A stretch of 64,000 bases of DNA from Mucilaginibacter sp. OK098 (GCF_900142915.1 NZ_FRCM01000001.1:1116001-1180000), one strand, 5' to 3'. Shown: positions 52,936 to 62,095, counted from the first letter of the stretch. The notes: generated by a model not told the origin, from the sequence alone. A program made the numbers and translations.

Positions 52936-53448
52936 TTATGCTTTAATAAGCTTATCTTCAATAAGCTTATTAACGATTTTTTTAATACTTTTATCTACTG
53001 CATCAGTCATTCTGAACATCGCATAAAATTCAAATTCACTTTTCCAAACCGTTTTTTTGGTTTCACTATCAATTAATGAAATCTCAATTGTTCCTCCATC
53101 AACCCTTCCATTGGTATAGTGAATTATTTTTTGTTGGATAACCATCAAAGCCTCTGGCGCGTAACTGTTAATCTTTGAATCGATGTCTTTTTCTGTTTCC
53201 AGCGAAAGTGGATTACGTCTGTAGCTATCCGATTGCACTCCTTTTTCTAAAAGTTTTCTTTTCAACTTCGCCAGCAAAAAGGAACAAAACTCGTTAGTTT
53301 CCTTAGCATTATTCATCAAAATAAAGATTTTTTTCGGTTGTTTTATATAATCTGTGCCTTTATTGGATGCTATCTTGGTTGAAATACAAGATTGAAGAAG
53401 GATAATAATTAACAGCAGAAATGGCTTGGAAGATAAATTTCTAATCAT
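52936..53448 (-). CDS. Lipoprotein, first of paralogous pair
   Basis: A 170-residue protein with a lipobox (IIILLQSC) at about residue 21. It shares with the 52407 protein IASNKGTDYIKQPKKIFIL, RRNPLSLETE, EALMVIQQKI, SLIDSETKKTVWKSEFEF and VNKLIEDKLIKA. The gap to the second gene is about 22 bp, and both are on the minus strand. The two are about 40% similar by eye and diverge mostly in the middle. A function is not known. Confidence 0.7.
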   Translation of the reverse strand: MIRNLSSKPFLLLIIILLQSCISTKIASNKGTDYIKQPKKIFILMNNAKETNEFCSFLLAKLKRKLLEKGVQSDSYRRNPLSLETEKDIDSKINSYAPEALMVIQQKIIHYTNGRVDGGTIEISLIDSETKKTVWKSEFEFYAMFRMTDAVDKSIKKIVNKLIEDKLIKA

Positions 53449-53575
53449 GTAAAAAGGTATAGCTAATAAATATAGGCTTTGAGATCCTTGACAATTACCG
53501 CCCCTAAAATAATAAAATTAAAGTACAAAGATGTAGGCCTAGGCCCCTAAATGACTTTCCCTATGCCGCATTCCA

Positions 53576-54541
53576 TTAACTTACTTCGGTCTTTTCCAAC
53601 TCAAAAGGCAAGTGATCACTTATTTTGCTGATATCTAAAACTATTCGGCCAGTTTCATCACGGTCAAAAACGGGTTTAAATTTAGCGCCCCAAATCATAT
53701 CATGCGCCTGGTATTGTGTGCGCGAATGGACTGTTTGCGAAAAGGTATCGTCAAAAGCTCTTAAAAGTATTGCAAATCCTGCTTCCGATTTAGTGAGGTC
53801 ATCCTTTGTCATATCAAACATGGGGCTGTTTTCATCAAGCTGGTGCACAACTGTCCAGTTTAACGTTAACACACTCACTTTGCTGCGTTCAAGCTCAAGC
53901 GGATAAAACCGGCGTACTGTTTTTCCGTCCACGGTTTCGTTGTATGAAAATATGATCTCAATTTCAAGATCAATTAGCATATTTCTGCGCCGGTTGGCCA
54001 AACGAAACATCACTCCTCTGCCTGTATCCTTATATGGCGCTATCAATATATTTTTGCTGTATATAATTTGTGCAGATGGTCTTGAAAATCGCCCGTACAA
54101 TAAGCCGGTTGCCAGTGCAAATGCCAGCAGCCCCATCATTGATTCTAAGGCTGCCACACTATTTGTTGTCATCCCCCTCGGACTAATATGCCCGTAACCT
54201 ACAGTTGACATGGTTTGTGCTGAAAAAAAGAAGGCGTCCATAAAATGCTCAAACGAGGTATGGCTTGATGTGCCATCCAGGCTATTTGGCCCAATCGAGG
54301 TATAAATAAAAGCAAAAATTATATTAACAATTAAATAACCGCTTATAACAACAACCCAGAACCTTGTCCAGCTCATGGTAATTAATGTATGATAATTATT
54401 AGCCGTATTAAAAAACGAGAGCCCTATCCTTTTTACGTTTGGCGAGCCATCCTTATTCATCAGCGGCTGGTTTTTTATAACCGGCTGAGGGCCAAAGCCA
54501 AGATCATCTTCAGGGTTTATTTTACGTTTATTTATTACCAT
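53576..54541 (-). CDS. Inward-rectifier-type (Kir) potassium channel
   Basis: A 321-residue bacterial KirBac-like channel. TM1 (about 55-78: FWVVVISGYLIVNIIFAFIY), the pore helix and filter MSTVGYGHISP (~115), and TM2 (about 130-150: VAALESMMGLLAFALATGLLYGRFSRPSA) precede the immunoglobulin-like cytoplasmic domain (about 155-305) with FRLANRRRNMLIDLEI and VVHQLDENSPM. The filter TVGYG indicates K+ selectivity. A short N-terminal region with GFGPQPV is usual. It is divergent from the trp leader. Confidence 0.93.
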   Translation of the reverse strand: MVINKRKINPEDDLGFGPQPVIKNQPLMNKDGSPNVKRIGLSFFNTANNYHTLITMSWTRFWVVVISGYLIVNIIFAFIYTSIGPNSLDGTSSHTSFEHFMDAFFFSAQTMSTVGYGHISPRGMTTNSVAALESMMGLLAFALATGLLYGRFSRPSAQIIYSKNILIAPYKDTGRGVMFRLANRRRNMLIDLEIEIIFSYNETVDGKTVRRFYPLELERSKVSVLTLNWTVVHQLDENSPMFDMTKDDLTKSEAGFAILLRAFDDTFSQTVHSRTQYQAHDMIWGAKFKPVFDRDETGRIVLDISKISDHLPFELEKTEVS

Positions 54542-54586
54542 AATCAGATGCGTTAGCTATATGTTTTTGTAAAAATATCATTCTGC

Positions 54587-54617
54587 TTGCTTTTAGTAAA
54601 AACTATTTCCATATTTG
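54587..54617 (+). promoter_or_regulatory. Predicted trp leader promoter
   Basis: TTG at 54587-54589, a 20-bp spacer and CATATTTG at 54610-54617, one base off the TATATTTG box seen at the three ArsR promoters. The leader ATG is 10 bp further on. Confidence 0.6.
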
Positions 54618-54626
54618 TGGCACAAA

Positions 54627-54680
54627 ATGATAGTAAAAGCATTAAATAACAATTGGTGGTGGCTTAACGAGAAATCGTAA
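54627..54680 (+). CDS. trpL: trp leader peptide, 17 residues with Trp-Trp-Trp
   Basis: MIVKALNNNWWWLNEKS: the ATG at 54627 leads to TGG TGG TGG at 54654-54662 and a TAA at 54678-54680. Three consecutive Trp codons in so short an ORF are the classical sensor of charged tRNA-Trp. A terminator 34 bp downstream and trpD 168 bp downstream complete the arrangement. The region 54681-54688 can pair with 54718-54725 as an antiterminator, which a ribosome at the stop codon would cover. The peptide itself need not have a function. No longer product in this frame is possible. Confidence 0.8.
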   Translation: MIVKALNNNWWWLNEKS

Positions 54681-54713
54681 GGCAATTCCATTTTTTGTTT
54701 TTTCAAAATATTC

Positions 54714-54747
54714 AAAAGGGTTGCCATAACATGGCAACCCTTTTTTT
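54714..54747 (+). terminator. trp attenuator terminator
   Basis: AAAAGGGTTGCCAT / ATGGCAACCCTTTT with an AAC loop and a T-run. It lies between two divergent genes, where no ordinary terminator is needed, and between the leader ORF and trpD. The left arm overlaps the proposed antiterminator at 54718-54725. Confidence 0.85.
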
Positions 54748-54764
54748 ATGCCTCGCCCCCCGGC

Positions 54765-54838
54765 CCCCTAAAGAGGGAGTTATAAACAGGATGGAGAGGA
54801 AAACAATAAATTAACCATTAAAAATTCCCCTTTAGGGG
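54765..54838 (+). promoter_or_regulatory. Inverted repeat in front of trpD
   Basis: CCCCTAAAG (54765-54773) and CTTTAGGGG (54830-54838) are exact complements, and CCCCTTTAGGGG (54827-54838) folds locally. The second arm ends 10 bp before the trpD ATG and might mask it. The significance is uncertain. Confidence 0.4.
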
Positions 54839-54848
54839 TTTGGGGCTT

Positions 54849-55838
54849 ATGAAGAAAATACTTAATCACCTTTTTGAACACAAAACATTTACCCGTGAGC
54901 AGTCCAAAGAAATTTTGACCGCAATAGCACAGGGTAAATATAATAACTCGCAAATGGCAGCCTTTATGACGGCCTATTGCATGCGCAGCATTACCGTTAA
55001 TGAACTGGAAGGCTTCCGCGATGCTATGCTTGAACTTTGTTTACCCATAGATCTTGAAACAGACCAGGTAATTGACCTTTGCGGCACCGGCGGCGACGGC
55101 AAGGACACTTTTAACATATCCACCCTGGCCTCTTTTGTTGTTGCAGGCGCTGGTTATAAAGTGGCCAAACATGGCAATTATGGTGTTTCATCGGGCTGCG
55201 GATCATCAAACGTTATGGAGTTTTTAGGCTGTACATTTACTAATGATCCGGATAAGCTAAAAACCGACATCGATAAAGCCAATATCTGCTTTTTACATGC
55301 TCCACTTTTTCACCCGGCAATGAAGACCGTTGCCCCTATCCGCAGAGAGCTCGGGGTAAAAACGTTTTTCAATATGTTAGGGCCTTTGGTTAACCCGGCT
55401 AAGCCCCAAAATCAGCTGGTAGGTGTGTTTAATTTGGAACTTGCCAGGGTTTATGCTTACCTGTATCAAAAATCGGATGTTAAATACACTATTGTAAATG
55501 CGCTGGAAGGCTATGATGAAGTATCACTGACCTGTGATTTTAAAACATTTTCGGGCGCAGGCGAGAAGATAAACAGTATTGAAGCATTGGGTTTTGAAAA
55601 ACTTGATCCGAAAGATATTTTAGGTGGCAGCACGATCAGCGAATCGGCAGATATTTTTGTTGAGGTTCTTAATAACCGGGCTACAGCAGCGCAAAGCAAC
55701 GTGGTTTTATGTAATGCAGCATTGGCCATCAATACAATAAATCCTCAAAAAAGCTTTGCTGATTGTTTTTACGAGGCAGAGGGATCGTTAATTGGTAAAA
55801 AGGCACTAAAAAGCTTTGAAACCTTACTGGCTAACTAA
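54849..55838 (+). CDS. trpD: Anthranilate phosphoribosyltransferase TrpD
   Basis: A 329-residue enzyme of the nucleoside phosphorylase III fold. It transfers phosphoribose from PRPP to anthranilate, the second step of tryptophan synthesis. The PRPP/Mg motif CGTGGDGKDTFNIST (~77-91), KHGNYGVSSGCGSSNVME (~104-121) and LGPLVNPA are present. The TTG at 54840 gives three extra residues; the ATG at 54849 (MKKILNHLFEHKTF) is the usual start. It is the first structural gene after the WWW leader and terminator, and trpF follows one base after its stop. Confidence 0.96.
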   Translation: MKKILNHLFEHKTFTREQSKEILTAIAQGKYNNSQMAAFMTAYCMRSITVNELEGFRDAMLELCLPIDLETDQVIDLCGTGGDGKDTFNISTLASFVVAGAGYKVAKHGNYGVSSGCGSSNVMEFLGCTFTNDPDKLKTDIDKANICFLHAPLFHPAMKTVAPIRRELGVKTFFNMLGPLVNPAKPQNQLVGVFNLELARVYAYLYQKSDVKYTIVNALEGYDEVSLTCDFKTFSGAGEKINSIEALGFEKLDPKDILGGSTISESADIFVEVLNNRATAAQSNVVLCNAALAINTINPQKSFADCFYEAEGSLIGKKALKSFETLLAN

Positions 55839-55839
55839 A

Positions 55840-56466
55840 ATGAAGATAAAAGTTTGCGGTTTACGTGATCCGGAAAATATTAAAGCTGTTGCAGCTTTAA
55901 ATCCCGATTATATGGGTTTTATATTTTATAACGGATCGCCAAGATTTGTTGATGAATTACCGGTTGAAGCGCTTGAAACCATTCCTGCTACAATAAATAA
56001 AACGGCAGTTTTTGTAAATGAAAGCGCCGAAACCATTAATAAGCTGATTGATAAATATAATTTTGATTTTATACAACTGCATGGTGATGAAAGTCCGGAT
56101 TTTTGCAATTCTTTCAGGGATAAAGCGATAGTAATCAAAGCATTTGGTATAAATAATGATTTTGATTTTAAACTACTGGATAAGTACAAAAAAAAGGTAG
56201 ACTTGTTTTTGTTTGATACTAAAACAGAAAATCATGGCGGCTCCGGTATTACCTTCGACTGGAACATCCTTGATAAATATGAATTAGAGATCCCTTTCTT
56301 TTTAAGCGGGGGAATAAGCCCGGATAATATAGAAGAAGTAAAATATATCAATCATCCCAAATTCTACGGCGTTGATCTAAACAGCAAATTTGAATTATCG
56401 CCGGGACTAAAAAGCATTGAGAAATTAGAAAAAGCATTCAATACCATTAAACAAAGCGCAGAATAA
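55840..56466 (+). CDS. trpF: Phosphoribosylanthranilate isomerase TrpF
   Basis: A 208-residue TIM barrel that isomerises PRA to Cd[13 protein letters not shown] at the N-terminus supplies the catalytic Cys (~5), and the Asp in [17 protein letters not shown] (~129) is the general acid. The phosphate-binding loops GGISPDN and GVDLNSKFE near the end complete the site. The ATG at 55840 is chosen over the TTG at 55816, one base after the trpD stop (gene order trpD-trpF). The usual trpC between them is absent. It overlaps trpB by one base. Confidence 0.95.
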   Translation: MKIKVCGLRDPENIKAVAALNPDYMGFIFYNGSPRFVDELPVEALETIPATINKTAVFVNESAETINKLIDKYNFDFIQLHGDESPDFCNSFRDKAIVIKAFGINNDFDFKLLDKYKKKVDLFLFDTKTENHGGSGITFDWNILDKYELEIPFFLSGGISPDNIEEVKYINHPKFYGVDLNSKFELSPGLKSIEKLEKAFNTIKQSAE

Positions 56467-57647
56467 TGAAATACGGAGTTAATGAACAAGGGTATTACGG
56501 CGATTTTGGCGGAGCATATATCCCCGAAATGCTGTATCCTAATGTGGAAGAATTACGCCAGCAATATTTAACCATCATTAATGATGATTCGTTTAAGGCG
56601 GAGTTTAACCAGCTTTTGAAAGATTATGTTGGCAGGCCATCTCCTTTATATTATGCCAAAAGATATTCAGAAAAATATGGCGCCAATATATTTTTCAAAC
56701 GCGAGGATCTGAATCATACAGGATCGCACAAGATCAATAATGCTATCGGGCAAATCCTTTTAGCAAAGCGGCTTAATAAAAAGCGCATTATTGCCGAAAC
56801 CGGAGCCGGTCAGCATGGCGTGGCAACCGCTACCGTTTGTGCCCTTATGGGGATAGAGTGCGTAGTTTATATGGGCGAGATCGATATGGCAAGGCAGGCC
56901 CCTAATGTTTCACGCATGAAAATGCTTGGCGCGAAGGTTGTTCCGGCAACATCGGGCAGTAAAACATTAAAAGATGCCACCAACGAGGCGTTGCGTGACT
57001 GGATTGGTAACCCGGTTGATACACATTATATCATTGGTTCAGTAGTAGGCCCTTATCCTTACCCGGATATGGTGGCGCGTTTTCAGTCTATCATCTCATT
57101 AGAAACAAAAAAACAACTATTTGAGCACACAGGTAAGGAATTACCGGAATACGTAATGGCCTGTGTAGGCGGCGGCAGCAATGCCATGGGGATGTTCTAT
57201 CATTTCCTGGATGATGAATCGGTAAAATTAGTTGCTGTTGAAGCGGCAGGCAAGGGAGTTGACAGCGGCCATTCAGCAGCTACCACATTTTTAGGCAAAG
57301 AAGGGGTTTTACACGGCAGCCGTACCATACTTATGCAGACCGATGACGGACAGGTAGTTGAGCCCTATTCTATTTCCGCAGGTTTAGACTACCCGGGGAT
57401 AGGCCCGCAGCATGCACATTTATACAAAATTAACCGGGCACAATATGTAAGTGTTACTGATGATGAAGCCTTACAGGCCGGCTTGCTTTGCTGCCAATTA
57501 GAGGGCATCATCCCCGCAATTGAAACGGCACACGCACTTGCCCAGCTCGAAAAAATGAAATTTAGCCCTACTGATAATGTGGTAGTCTGCATTTCGGGCC
57601 GTGGGGATAAGGATTTGGATACGTATATTAAATATTTTGGATATTAA
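56466..57647 (+). CDS. trpB: Tryptophan synthase beta subunit TrpB
   Basis: A 393-residue PLP enzyme. The Schiff-base Lys is in [13 protein letters not shown] (~84), the phosphate loop in [13 protein letters not shown] (~227-239), and [11 protein letters not shown] (~107-117) follows the family. It condenses indole with serine and forms the alpha2beta2 complex with TrpA. The length is normal. The ATG overlaps the trpF TAA by one base (TAATG). The gap to trpA is 79 bp and carries a 17-bp inverted repeat, which is longer than the other spacings in this operon. Confidence 0.97.
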   Translation: MKYGVNEQGYYGDFGGAYIPEMLYPNVEELRQQYLTIINDDSFKAEFNQLLKDYVGRPSPLYYAKRYSEKYGANIFFKREDLNHTGSHKINNAIGQILLAKRLNKKRIIAETGAGQHGVATATVCALMGIECVVYMGEIDMARQAPNVSRMKMLGAKVVPATSGSKTLKDATNEALRDWIGNPVDTHYIIGSVVGPYPYPDMVARFQSIISLETKKQLFEHTGKELPEYVMACVGGGSNAMGMFYHFLDDESVKLVAVEAAGKGVDSGHSAATTFLGKEGVLHGSRTILMQTDDGQVVEPYSISAGLDYPGIGPQHAHLYKINRAQYVSVTDDEALQAGLLCCQLEGIIPAIETAHALAQLEKMKFSPTDNVVVCISGRGDKDLDTYIKYFGY

Positions 57648-57648
57648 T

Positions 57649-57707
57649 TAGTTCATGGTTCATGGATGATAGTTCATAGTAATTATCCGGCCATGAACCA
57701 TGAACTA
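57649..57707. repeat. Inverted repeat between trpB and trpA
   Basis: TAGTTCATGGTTCATGG (57649-57665) and CCATGAACCATGAACTA (57691-57707) are perfect complements with a 25-nt loop. Further TTCATAG and CCATGAACT words surround them, up to 7 bp before the trpA ATG. Confidence 0.7.
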
Positions 57708-57726
57708 TCAACCATGAACTAAAAAC

Positions 57727-58494
57727 ATGAACCGCCTCAATAAACTTTTCAATACAAAAAAGGATAACCTGTTATCCATCTATTATACTGCAGGTTATCC
57801 TGAACTTAATACTACCCTTGATATTGCCGAAGCTTTGGAAAAGGCCGGGGTTGATTTCCTGGAAGTTGGCTTCCCCTACTCTGACCCCGTAGCTGATGGC
57901 CCGACCATTCAGCATAGCTCTGAAAGAGCTTTGGAAAATGGCATGACCCTTAATTTGTTGTTTGAGCAATTGGCTGATCTGCGGAAAAGGGTTACTATCC
58001 CCATCCTGTTAATGGGTTATGCTAACCCGATGATCCAGTATGGTGTAGAACGTTTTTGCAAAAAGGCTGCTGAGGTTGGTGTTGACGGTGTTATTGTGCC
58101 CGATTTGCCCATGTATGAATATGAGAGTTTGTATGCCGGTTATTTTAAAGCAAATAACCTGAGTAATATATTCCTGGTAACCCCACAAACGTCTGAAGAA
58201 CGCATCCGCAAGATTGATGAATTGAGTAACAGCTTTATTTATTTACTTTCCTCGTCGTCAATAACCGGCGGCAACTTACAGGTATCCGTAAATATTGAGG
58301 ATTATTATAAAAGGATCAAAGCCATGCAGTTAAAAAATCCTGCTATTATTGGTTTTGGAATCTCGGATAATAAATCATTTACTAAAGCCTGTGAATACGC
58401 CGCAGGTGCTATTGTGGGGAGTGCATTTGTTAAGTTGTTGGGAACGGAAGATTATATGGAGAAGATCCCCGGGTTTGTGAAAACGATCAGGTAA
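57727..58494 (+). CDS. trpA: Tryptophan synthase alpha subunit TrpA
   Basis: A 255-residue TIM barrel that cleaves indole-3-glycerol phosphate to indole and GAP. The catalytic Glu and Asp are in LEVGFPYSDPVADGPTIQ (~46-63). GVDGVIVPDLPMYE (~118-131) and FGISDNKSF, then GAIVGSAFVKLL, are the phosphate loops. This is the last enzyme of the operon. The ATG at 57727 is right after repeat words. The 33-bp gap to the beta-helix gene's frame does not necessarily mean co-transcription. Confidence 0.96.
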   Translation: MNRLNKLFNTKKDNLLSIYYTAGYPELNTTLDIAEALEKAGVDFLEVGFPYSDPVADGPTIQHSSERALENGMTLNLLFEQLADLRKRVTIPILLMGYANPMIQYGVERFCKKAAEVGVDGVIVPDLPMYEYESLYAGYFKANNLSNIFLVTPQTSEERIRKIDELSNSFIYLLSSSSITGGNLQVSVNIEDYYKRIKAMQLKNPAIIGFGISDNKSFTKACEYAAGAIVGSAFVKLLGTEDYMEKIPGFVKTIR

Positions 58495-58565
58495 AATTCT
58501 GCAATTAAATAACCATCACCTCATTCTTGCAAAATAATACTATTTTGGGTTTTGATTGTGTAAAC

Positions 58566-60920
58566 ATGAAGCAACGCCTGGTCTATTTGGTTTTCATCCT
58601 GTTATTATCTGCAAATGCCAATGCGCAGCGTTCTTTGTATGTTTCCCAAAATGGAAAAGACAGCAACCCGGGAACGCTTAAACAGCCTTTTGCGACGCTG
58701 CAAAGAGCACAGGCAGAAGCCAGGAAGTATCATCATAGCTCACTTACAGTTTGGCTTCGCGGGGGCACCTATTATCTGTTAAGTCCCGTTATTTTTTCCG
58801 ATGCTGATTCGCGGGCAGCTGACGAAAAGCTATTTATCAGGCCCTATCATAATGAAAACCCTGTAATCAGCAGCTCGAAGAAATTAATACTGCATTGGGT
58901 TCCATATCAGAATGGGATCTGGCAGGCAGATGTTCCAGATAAAAATATAGTTTTTGACGCGTTATTTATAAATAGCAAGCTACAACTAATGGCGCGCTAT
59001 CCCAATTATCATCCTGGTATTAAGCCTTACGGGGGCACTGCAGAAGATGCTTTAAGCGTTGATCGTGTAAAAAAATGGAAACATCCTGAAGGTGGGTATA
59101 TTCATTCGTTGCATGCCAGCGAATGGGGAGACCTTGCTTATGAGATTACAGGAAAAGACAGCAGTGGTAATTTGCAAATGAAAGGAGGTTACCAAAATAA
59201 CCGGCCTTCTCCCCTGAATAAAAAGATCAGGTACGTTGAAAATATTAAAGAAGAGCTTGATACTTTAAACGAGTGGTATTTTGATAAAGAGAACCATCGG
59301 TTATATTGTTATCCTCCCGTTGGCGTAGATCTGAACAAAGCCACAATTGAAACCCCGCAGCTTGAAAGTTTATTTGAGTTTAGAGGAGATTCCGCAAAAC
59401 CGGTAAAAAATATTTCGATAGAAGGTTTAGAACTTGGGCAAACGTTGCGCACGTTTATGAAAAACATGGAGCCTTTACTCCGCAGCGACTGGACCATTTA
59501 CCGGGGAGGTACAATTACCATAGAAGGCGCGGAACATTGCACTATCAAAGATTGTTATTTCAATACCGTAGGCGGCAATGCTGTGGTATTTAGCAACTAT
59601 AACCGGTACAATACAGTAACTGGGTGCCGGATCATTAATGCAGGCAGCAGCGGTATTGCATTTGTTGGCGACAGTAAAGCTGTACGCTCTCCGTTGTTCA
59701 GGTATGAGCAAAGTAATAATCCTGATAAAATCGACACCCTAAAAGGCCCGTTAACTAATAACTACCCGGCGCAGTGCCTGGTTTACAACAACTTAATTGA
59801 AGGCATTGGCCGCGTTGAAAAACAGGTGGCGGGTGTGCAGATTTCAATGTCGCAGGATATAACCATCAGTCATAATACCATTGATAATGTTCCCCGGGCC
59901 GGCATTAACGTTAATGAAGGCACATGGGGTGGCCATGTTATTGAGTATAACGATGTTTTTAACACTGTGCTGGAAACAGGCGATCATGGTTCATTTAACT
60001 CATGGGGGCGCGACAGGTATTGGTATCCTAACAGGGAAATGATGGATAGTTTAGCTTTAAAACACCCAAACCGGGTATTGCTGGATGCTGTAAAACCTAC
60101 TGTGATCCGTAATAATCGTTTCCGGTGCGATCATGGATGGGATATTGACCTTGACGATGGTTCAAGCAACTATGAGATCTACAACAATGTTTGTTTAAAT
60201 GGCGGTTTGAAACTGCGCGAAGGGTTTTACCGCAAAGTGTATAACAATATTATCATCAACAATTCTTTTCACCCTCATGTATGGTTTAAAAACAGTAAAG
60301 ATGTATTTGAACACAACATTGTTTCGGCTGCTTACTTTCCTATTGGCATAACATCATGGGGTAGTAAAGTAGATTATAATTTCTTTCCCGATAGCGCCTC
60401 CCTTCATAAAGAGCAAAGCAGGGGAACAGATGAACATGCTTTATATGGCAATCCGGATTTTGCTAATGTTACAACGGGCGACTATACCTTGTCTAAAAAC
60501 TCCCCAATACTAAAGGCAGGTTTTAAAAACTTCCCAATGAACAAGTTTGGAGTAGTTTCACCGGCGCTCAAAAAATTAGCTAATAAGGTAATTATTCCGC
60601 CTTATAAAACAGCGCAAATACAAAAAGCACAACAAACCTATAGCTTTATGGGTGCAACGGTTAAAGATTTAAATACCCTTAGTGAACGCTCGGCAACAGG
60701 TATGGATAGTGAACGGGGAGTTATAGTCCTTAATATATCCGGCAAAAGCAAGCTAAAAGGGATTATTTATCCTAATGATGTAATACTATCTGTGCAGAAT
60801 GTAACTGTTCAGCATCTTAATGATCTTATAAACGCATTATCAGTTAGAGATAAACCTGAGAAATTAACTTTCGGCATTTTCAGAAATCAAAAGCTGAATA
60901 AGGTTGTGTTTACACCATAG
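58566..60920 (+). CDS. Exported right-handed beta-helix protein with C-terminal PDZ
   Basis: A 784-residue secreted protein with a signal peptide (1-20, ending LSANANAQ). The first domain (RSLYVSQNGKDSNPGTLKQPFATLQRAQ, in pieces) is the DUF1565-type start of a parallel beta-helix. Long runs of short strands with asparagine ladders follow (about 270-620; for example NAVVFSNYNRYNTVTGCRI, IEGIGRVEKQ and IYNNVCLNGGL). The last ~90 residues are PDZ-like (LNISGKSKLKGIIYPNDVILSVQNV). It may be a glycan-binding or lyase-like protein. A substrate cannot be named. Start ATG 58566. Confidence 0.82.
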   Translation: MKQRLVYLVFILLLSANANAQRSLYVSQNGKDSNPGTLKQPFATLQRAQAEARKYHHSSLTVWLRGGTYYLLSPVIFSDADSRAADEKLFIRPYHNENPVISSSKKLILHWVPYQNGIWQADVPDKNIVFDALFINSKLQLMARYPNYHPGIKPYGGTAEDALSVDRVKKWKHPEGGYIHSLHASEWGDLAYEITGKDSSGNLQMKGGYQNNRPSPLNKKIRYVENIKEELDTLNEWYFDKENHRLYCYPPVGVDLNKATIETPQLESLFEFRGDSAKPVKNISIEGLELGQTLRTFMKNMEPLLRSDWTIYRGGTITIEGAEHCTIKDCYFNTVGGNAVVFSNYNRYNTVTGCRIINAGSSGIAFVGDSKAVRSPLFRYEQSNNPDKIDTLKGPLTNNYPAQCLVYNNLIEGIGRVEKQVAGVQISMSQDITISHNTIDNVPRAGINVNEGTWGGHVIEYNDVFNTVLETGDHGSFNSWGRDRYWYPNREMMDSLALKHPNRVLLDAVKPTVIRNNRFRCDHGWDIDLDDGSSNYEIYNNVCLNGGLKLREGFYRKVYNNIIINNSFHPHVWFKNSKDVFEHNIVSAAYFPIGITSWGSKVDYNFFPDSASLHKEQSRGTDEHALYGNPDFANVTTGDYTLSKNSPILKAGFKNFPMNKFGVVSPALKKLANKVIIPPYKTAQIQKAQQTYSFMGATVKDLNTLSERSATGMDSERGVIVLNISGKSKLKGIIYPNDVILSVQNVTVQHLNDLINALSVRDKPEKLTFGIFRNQKLNKVVFTP

Positions 60921-60939
60921 GTGTTTACACGAAAGTAGC

Positions 60940-61560
60940 TTAAAGAAACATCTCCAGCTCGCCCTTACCTTCACGAATAACCTCAAAGTCACCGCCGGTA
61001 CAATCTACTACGGTTGAGGGGATGTTTTCGCCATAACCGCCATCGATAACCAGGTCTACAAGGTCTTCATATTTTTCGTGGATCAGTTCAGGGTCTGTTG
61101 AGTATTCGATGATCTCATCATCATCTTTTATTGAGGTAGAAAGGATGGGATTACCGAGCTGTTTTACTATCTCGCGGGCAATATCATTATCGGGCACCCT
61201 GATACCTACCGTTTTTTTGTTCGAGCTTAGCAGCTTAGGTACATTATGATTAGCATTAAAGATAAATGTAAACGGACCAGGCAATGCTTTTTTTAGTACC
61301 CTGAATGTGGCATTATCTATTGGCTTAATGTAATCAGATATATGGCTCAGATCGTAACAGATAAAAGAAAAGTTAGCCTTTTCAGGTTTGATATTCCTGA
61401 TCCTGCAGATAGCTTCAATAGCCTTATGATTGGTAATATCGCAGCCCATACCATACACGGTATCAGTTGGATAAATGATAAGGCCTCCTTTACGCAGCAC
61501 TTCCACAACCTGCTCAATAGCTTTAGGGTTAGGGTTTTCAGGGTAGATCTTTATAAGCAT
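60940..61560 (-). CDS. YrdC/Sua5-family threonylcarbamoyl-AMP synthase
   Basis: A 206-residue protein of the TsaC/Sua5 family. It makes threonylcarbamoyl-AMP for the t6A37 modification of t[23 protein letters not shown] at about 28-47, [15 protein letters not shown] (KR-like site), [10 protein letters not shown] and [11 protein letters not shown] are present, with [18 protein letters not shown] near the C-terminus. The lengthened C-terminus after IREGKGE is short, so it is a TsaC rather than a Sua5. A single gene convergent with the beta-helix gene. Confidence 0.95.
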   Translation of the reverse strand: MLIKIYPENPNPKAIEQVVEVLRKGGLIIYPTDTVYGMGCDITNHKAIEAICRIRNIKPEKANFSFICYDLSHISDYIKPIDNATFRVLKKALPGPFTFIFNANHNVPKLLSSNKKTVGIRVPDNDIAREIVKQLGNPILSTSIKDDDEIIEYSTDPELIHEKYEDLVDLVIDGGYGENIPSTVVDCTGGDFEVIREGKGELEMFL

Positions 61561-61677
61561 TTTTTATATTTCGGATTTCGAAAGTTCGATTTCGGAATTA
61601 GGAAATTTTTAATTTAAAAGCATTACCCAGGCTTTATTGTTTGTAGAAATTCAGTAAAACTTAAGCACACATTAATT

Positions 61678-62095
61678 TTAACGTGGATAATAATTTTCGT
61701 AATAATGCCTGGGTTCAATTATTTTTGTTTCTTTATGCTTTTCAATAACAAAATCATTTGTATTGCCAGTTATTAAAAAGTCAGCCCTGCTTTCTTCAGC
61801 TAACTCTAAGAGCCTGTTATCTGCAAAGTCATTAATTGTGTAAAGTGTTACTGTTGGGTGGAAAAACAGCTTTTCTTTCAATATCAGCCAGTAATGTTTC
61901 AGCTCTTAAAATAAAATCGGGATACTTTGAGAATTTTCTACGTTTCAGCACTTCATAATATTCAGACATAAGTGCATCTGAAACACAAAGTTCAAGGTTA
62001 TTCCTGGTAAATAATTCATTTACAATCAAAAAAGGATAGCTTCTTTGAATTAATGATGATACCAAAACATTAGTATCAAGAATTATTTTTTGCAT
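61678..62095 (-). pseudogene. Frameshifted PIN-domain toxin of a TA pair
   Basis: Two overlapping frames together make one PIN protein of the COG1569 type. The first (62095 down to ~61865) has ILDTNVLVSSLIQR and LCVSDALMSEYYEVLKRR, the early Asp/Glu residues. The second (61881 down to 61678) has FADNRLLELAEESRADFLITGNTNDF, with the later Asp. The frame changes in a TTTTT run near 61860, where one net nucleotide has been gained or two lost. Either sequencing error or real inactivation is possible; the antitoxin lies upstream with an overlap. Confidence 0.8.

Noticed and set aside
54714-54747. Terminator of the Kir channel gene
   Set aside because: The Kir gene is transcribed away from it. Its position after the Trp leader ORF points to attenuation.
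61832-62095. Two separate small proteins at the PIN locus
   Set aside because: Their halves form one PIN domain in order, so a frameshift is the simpler reading.
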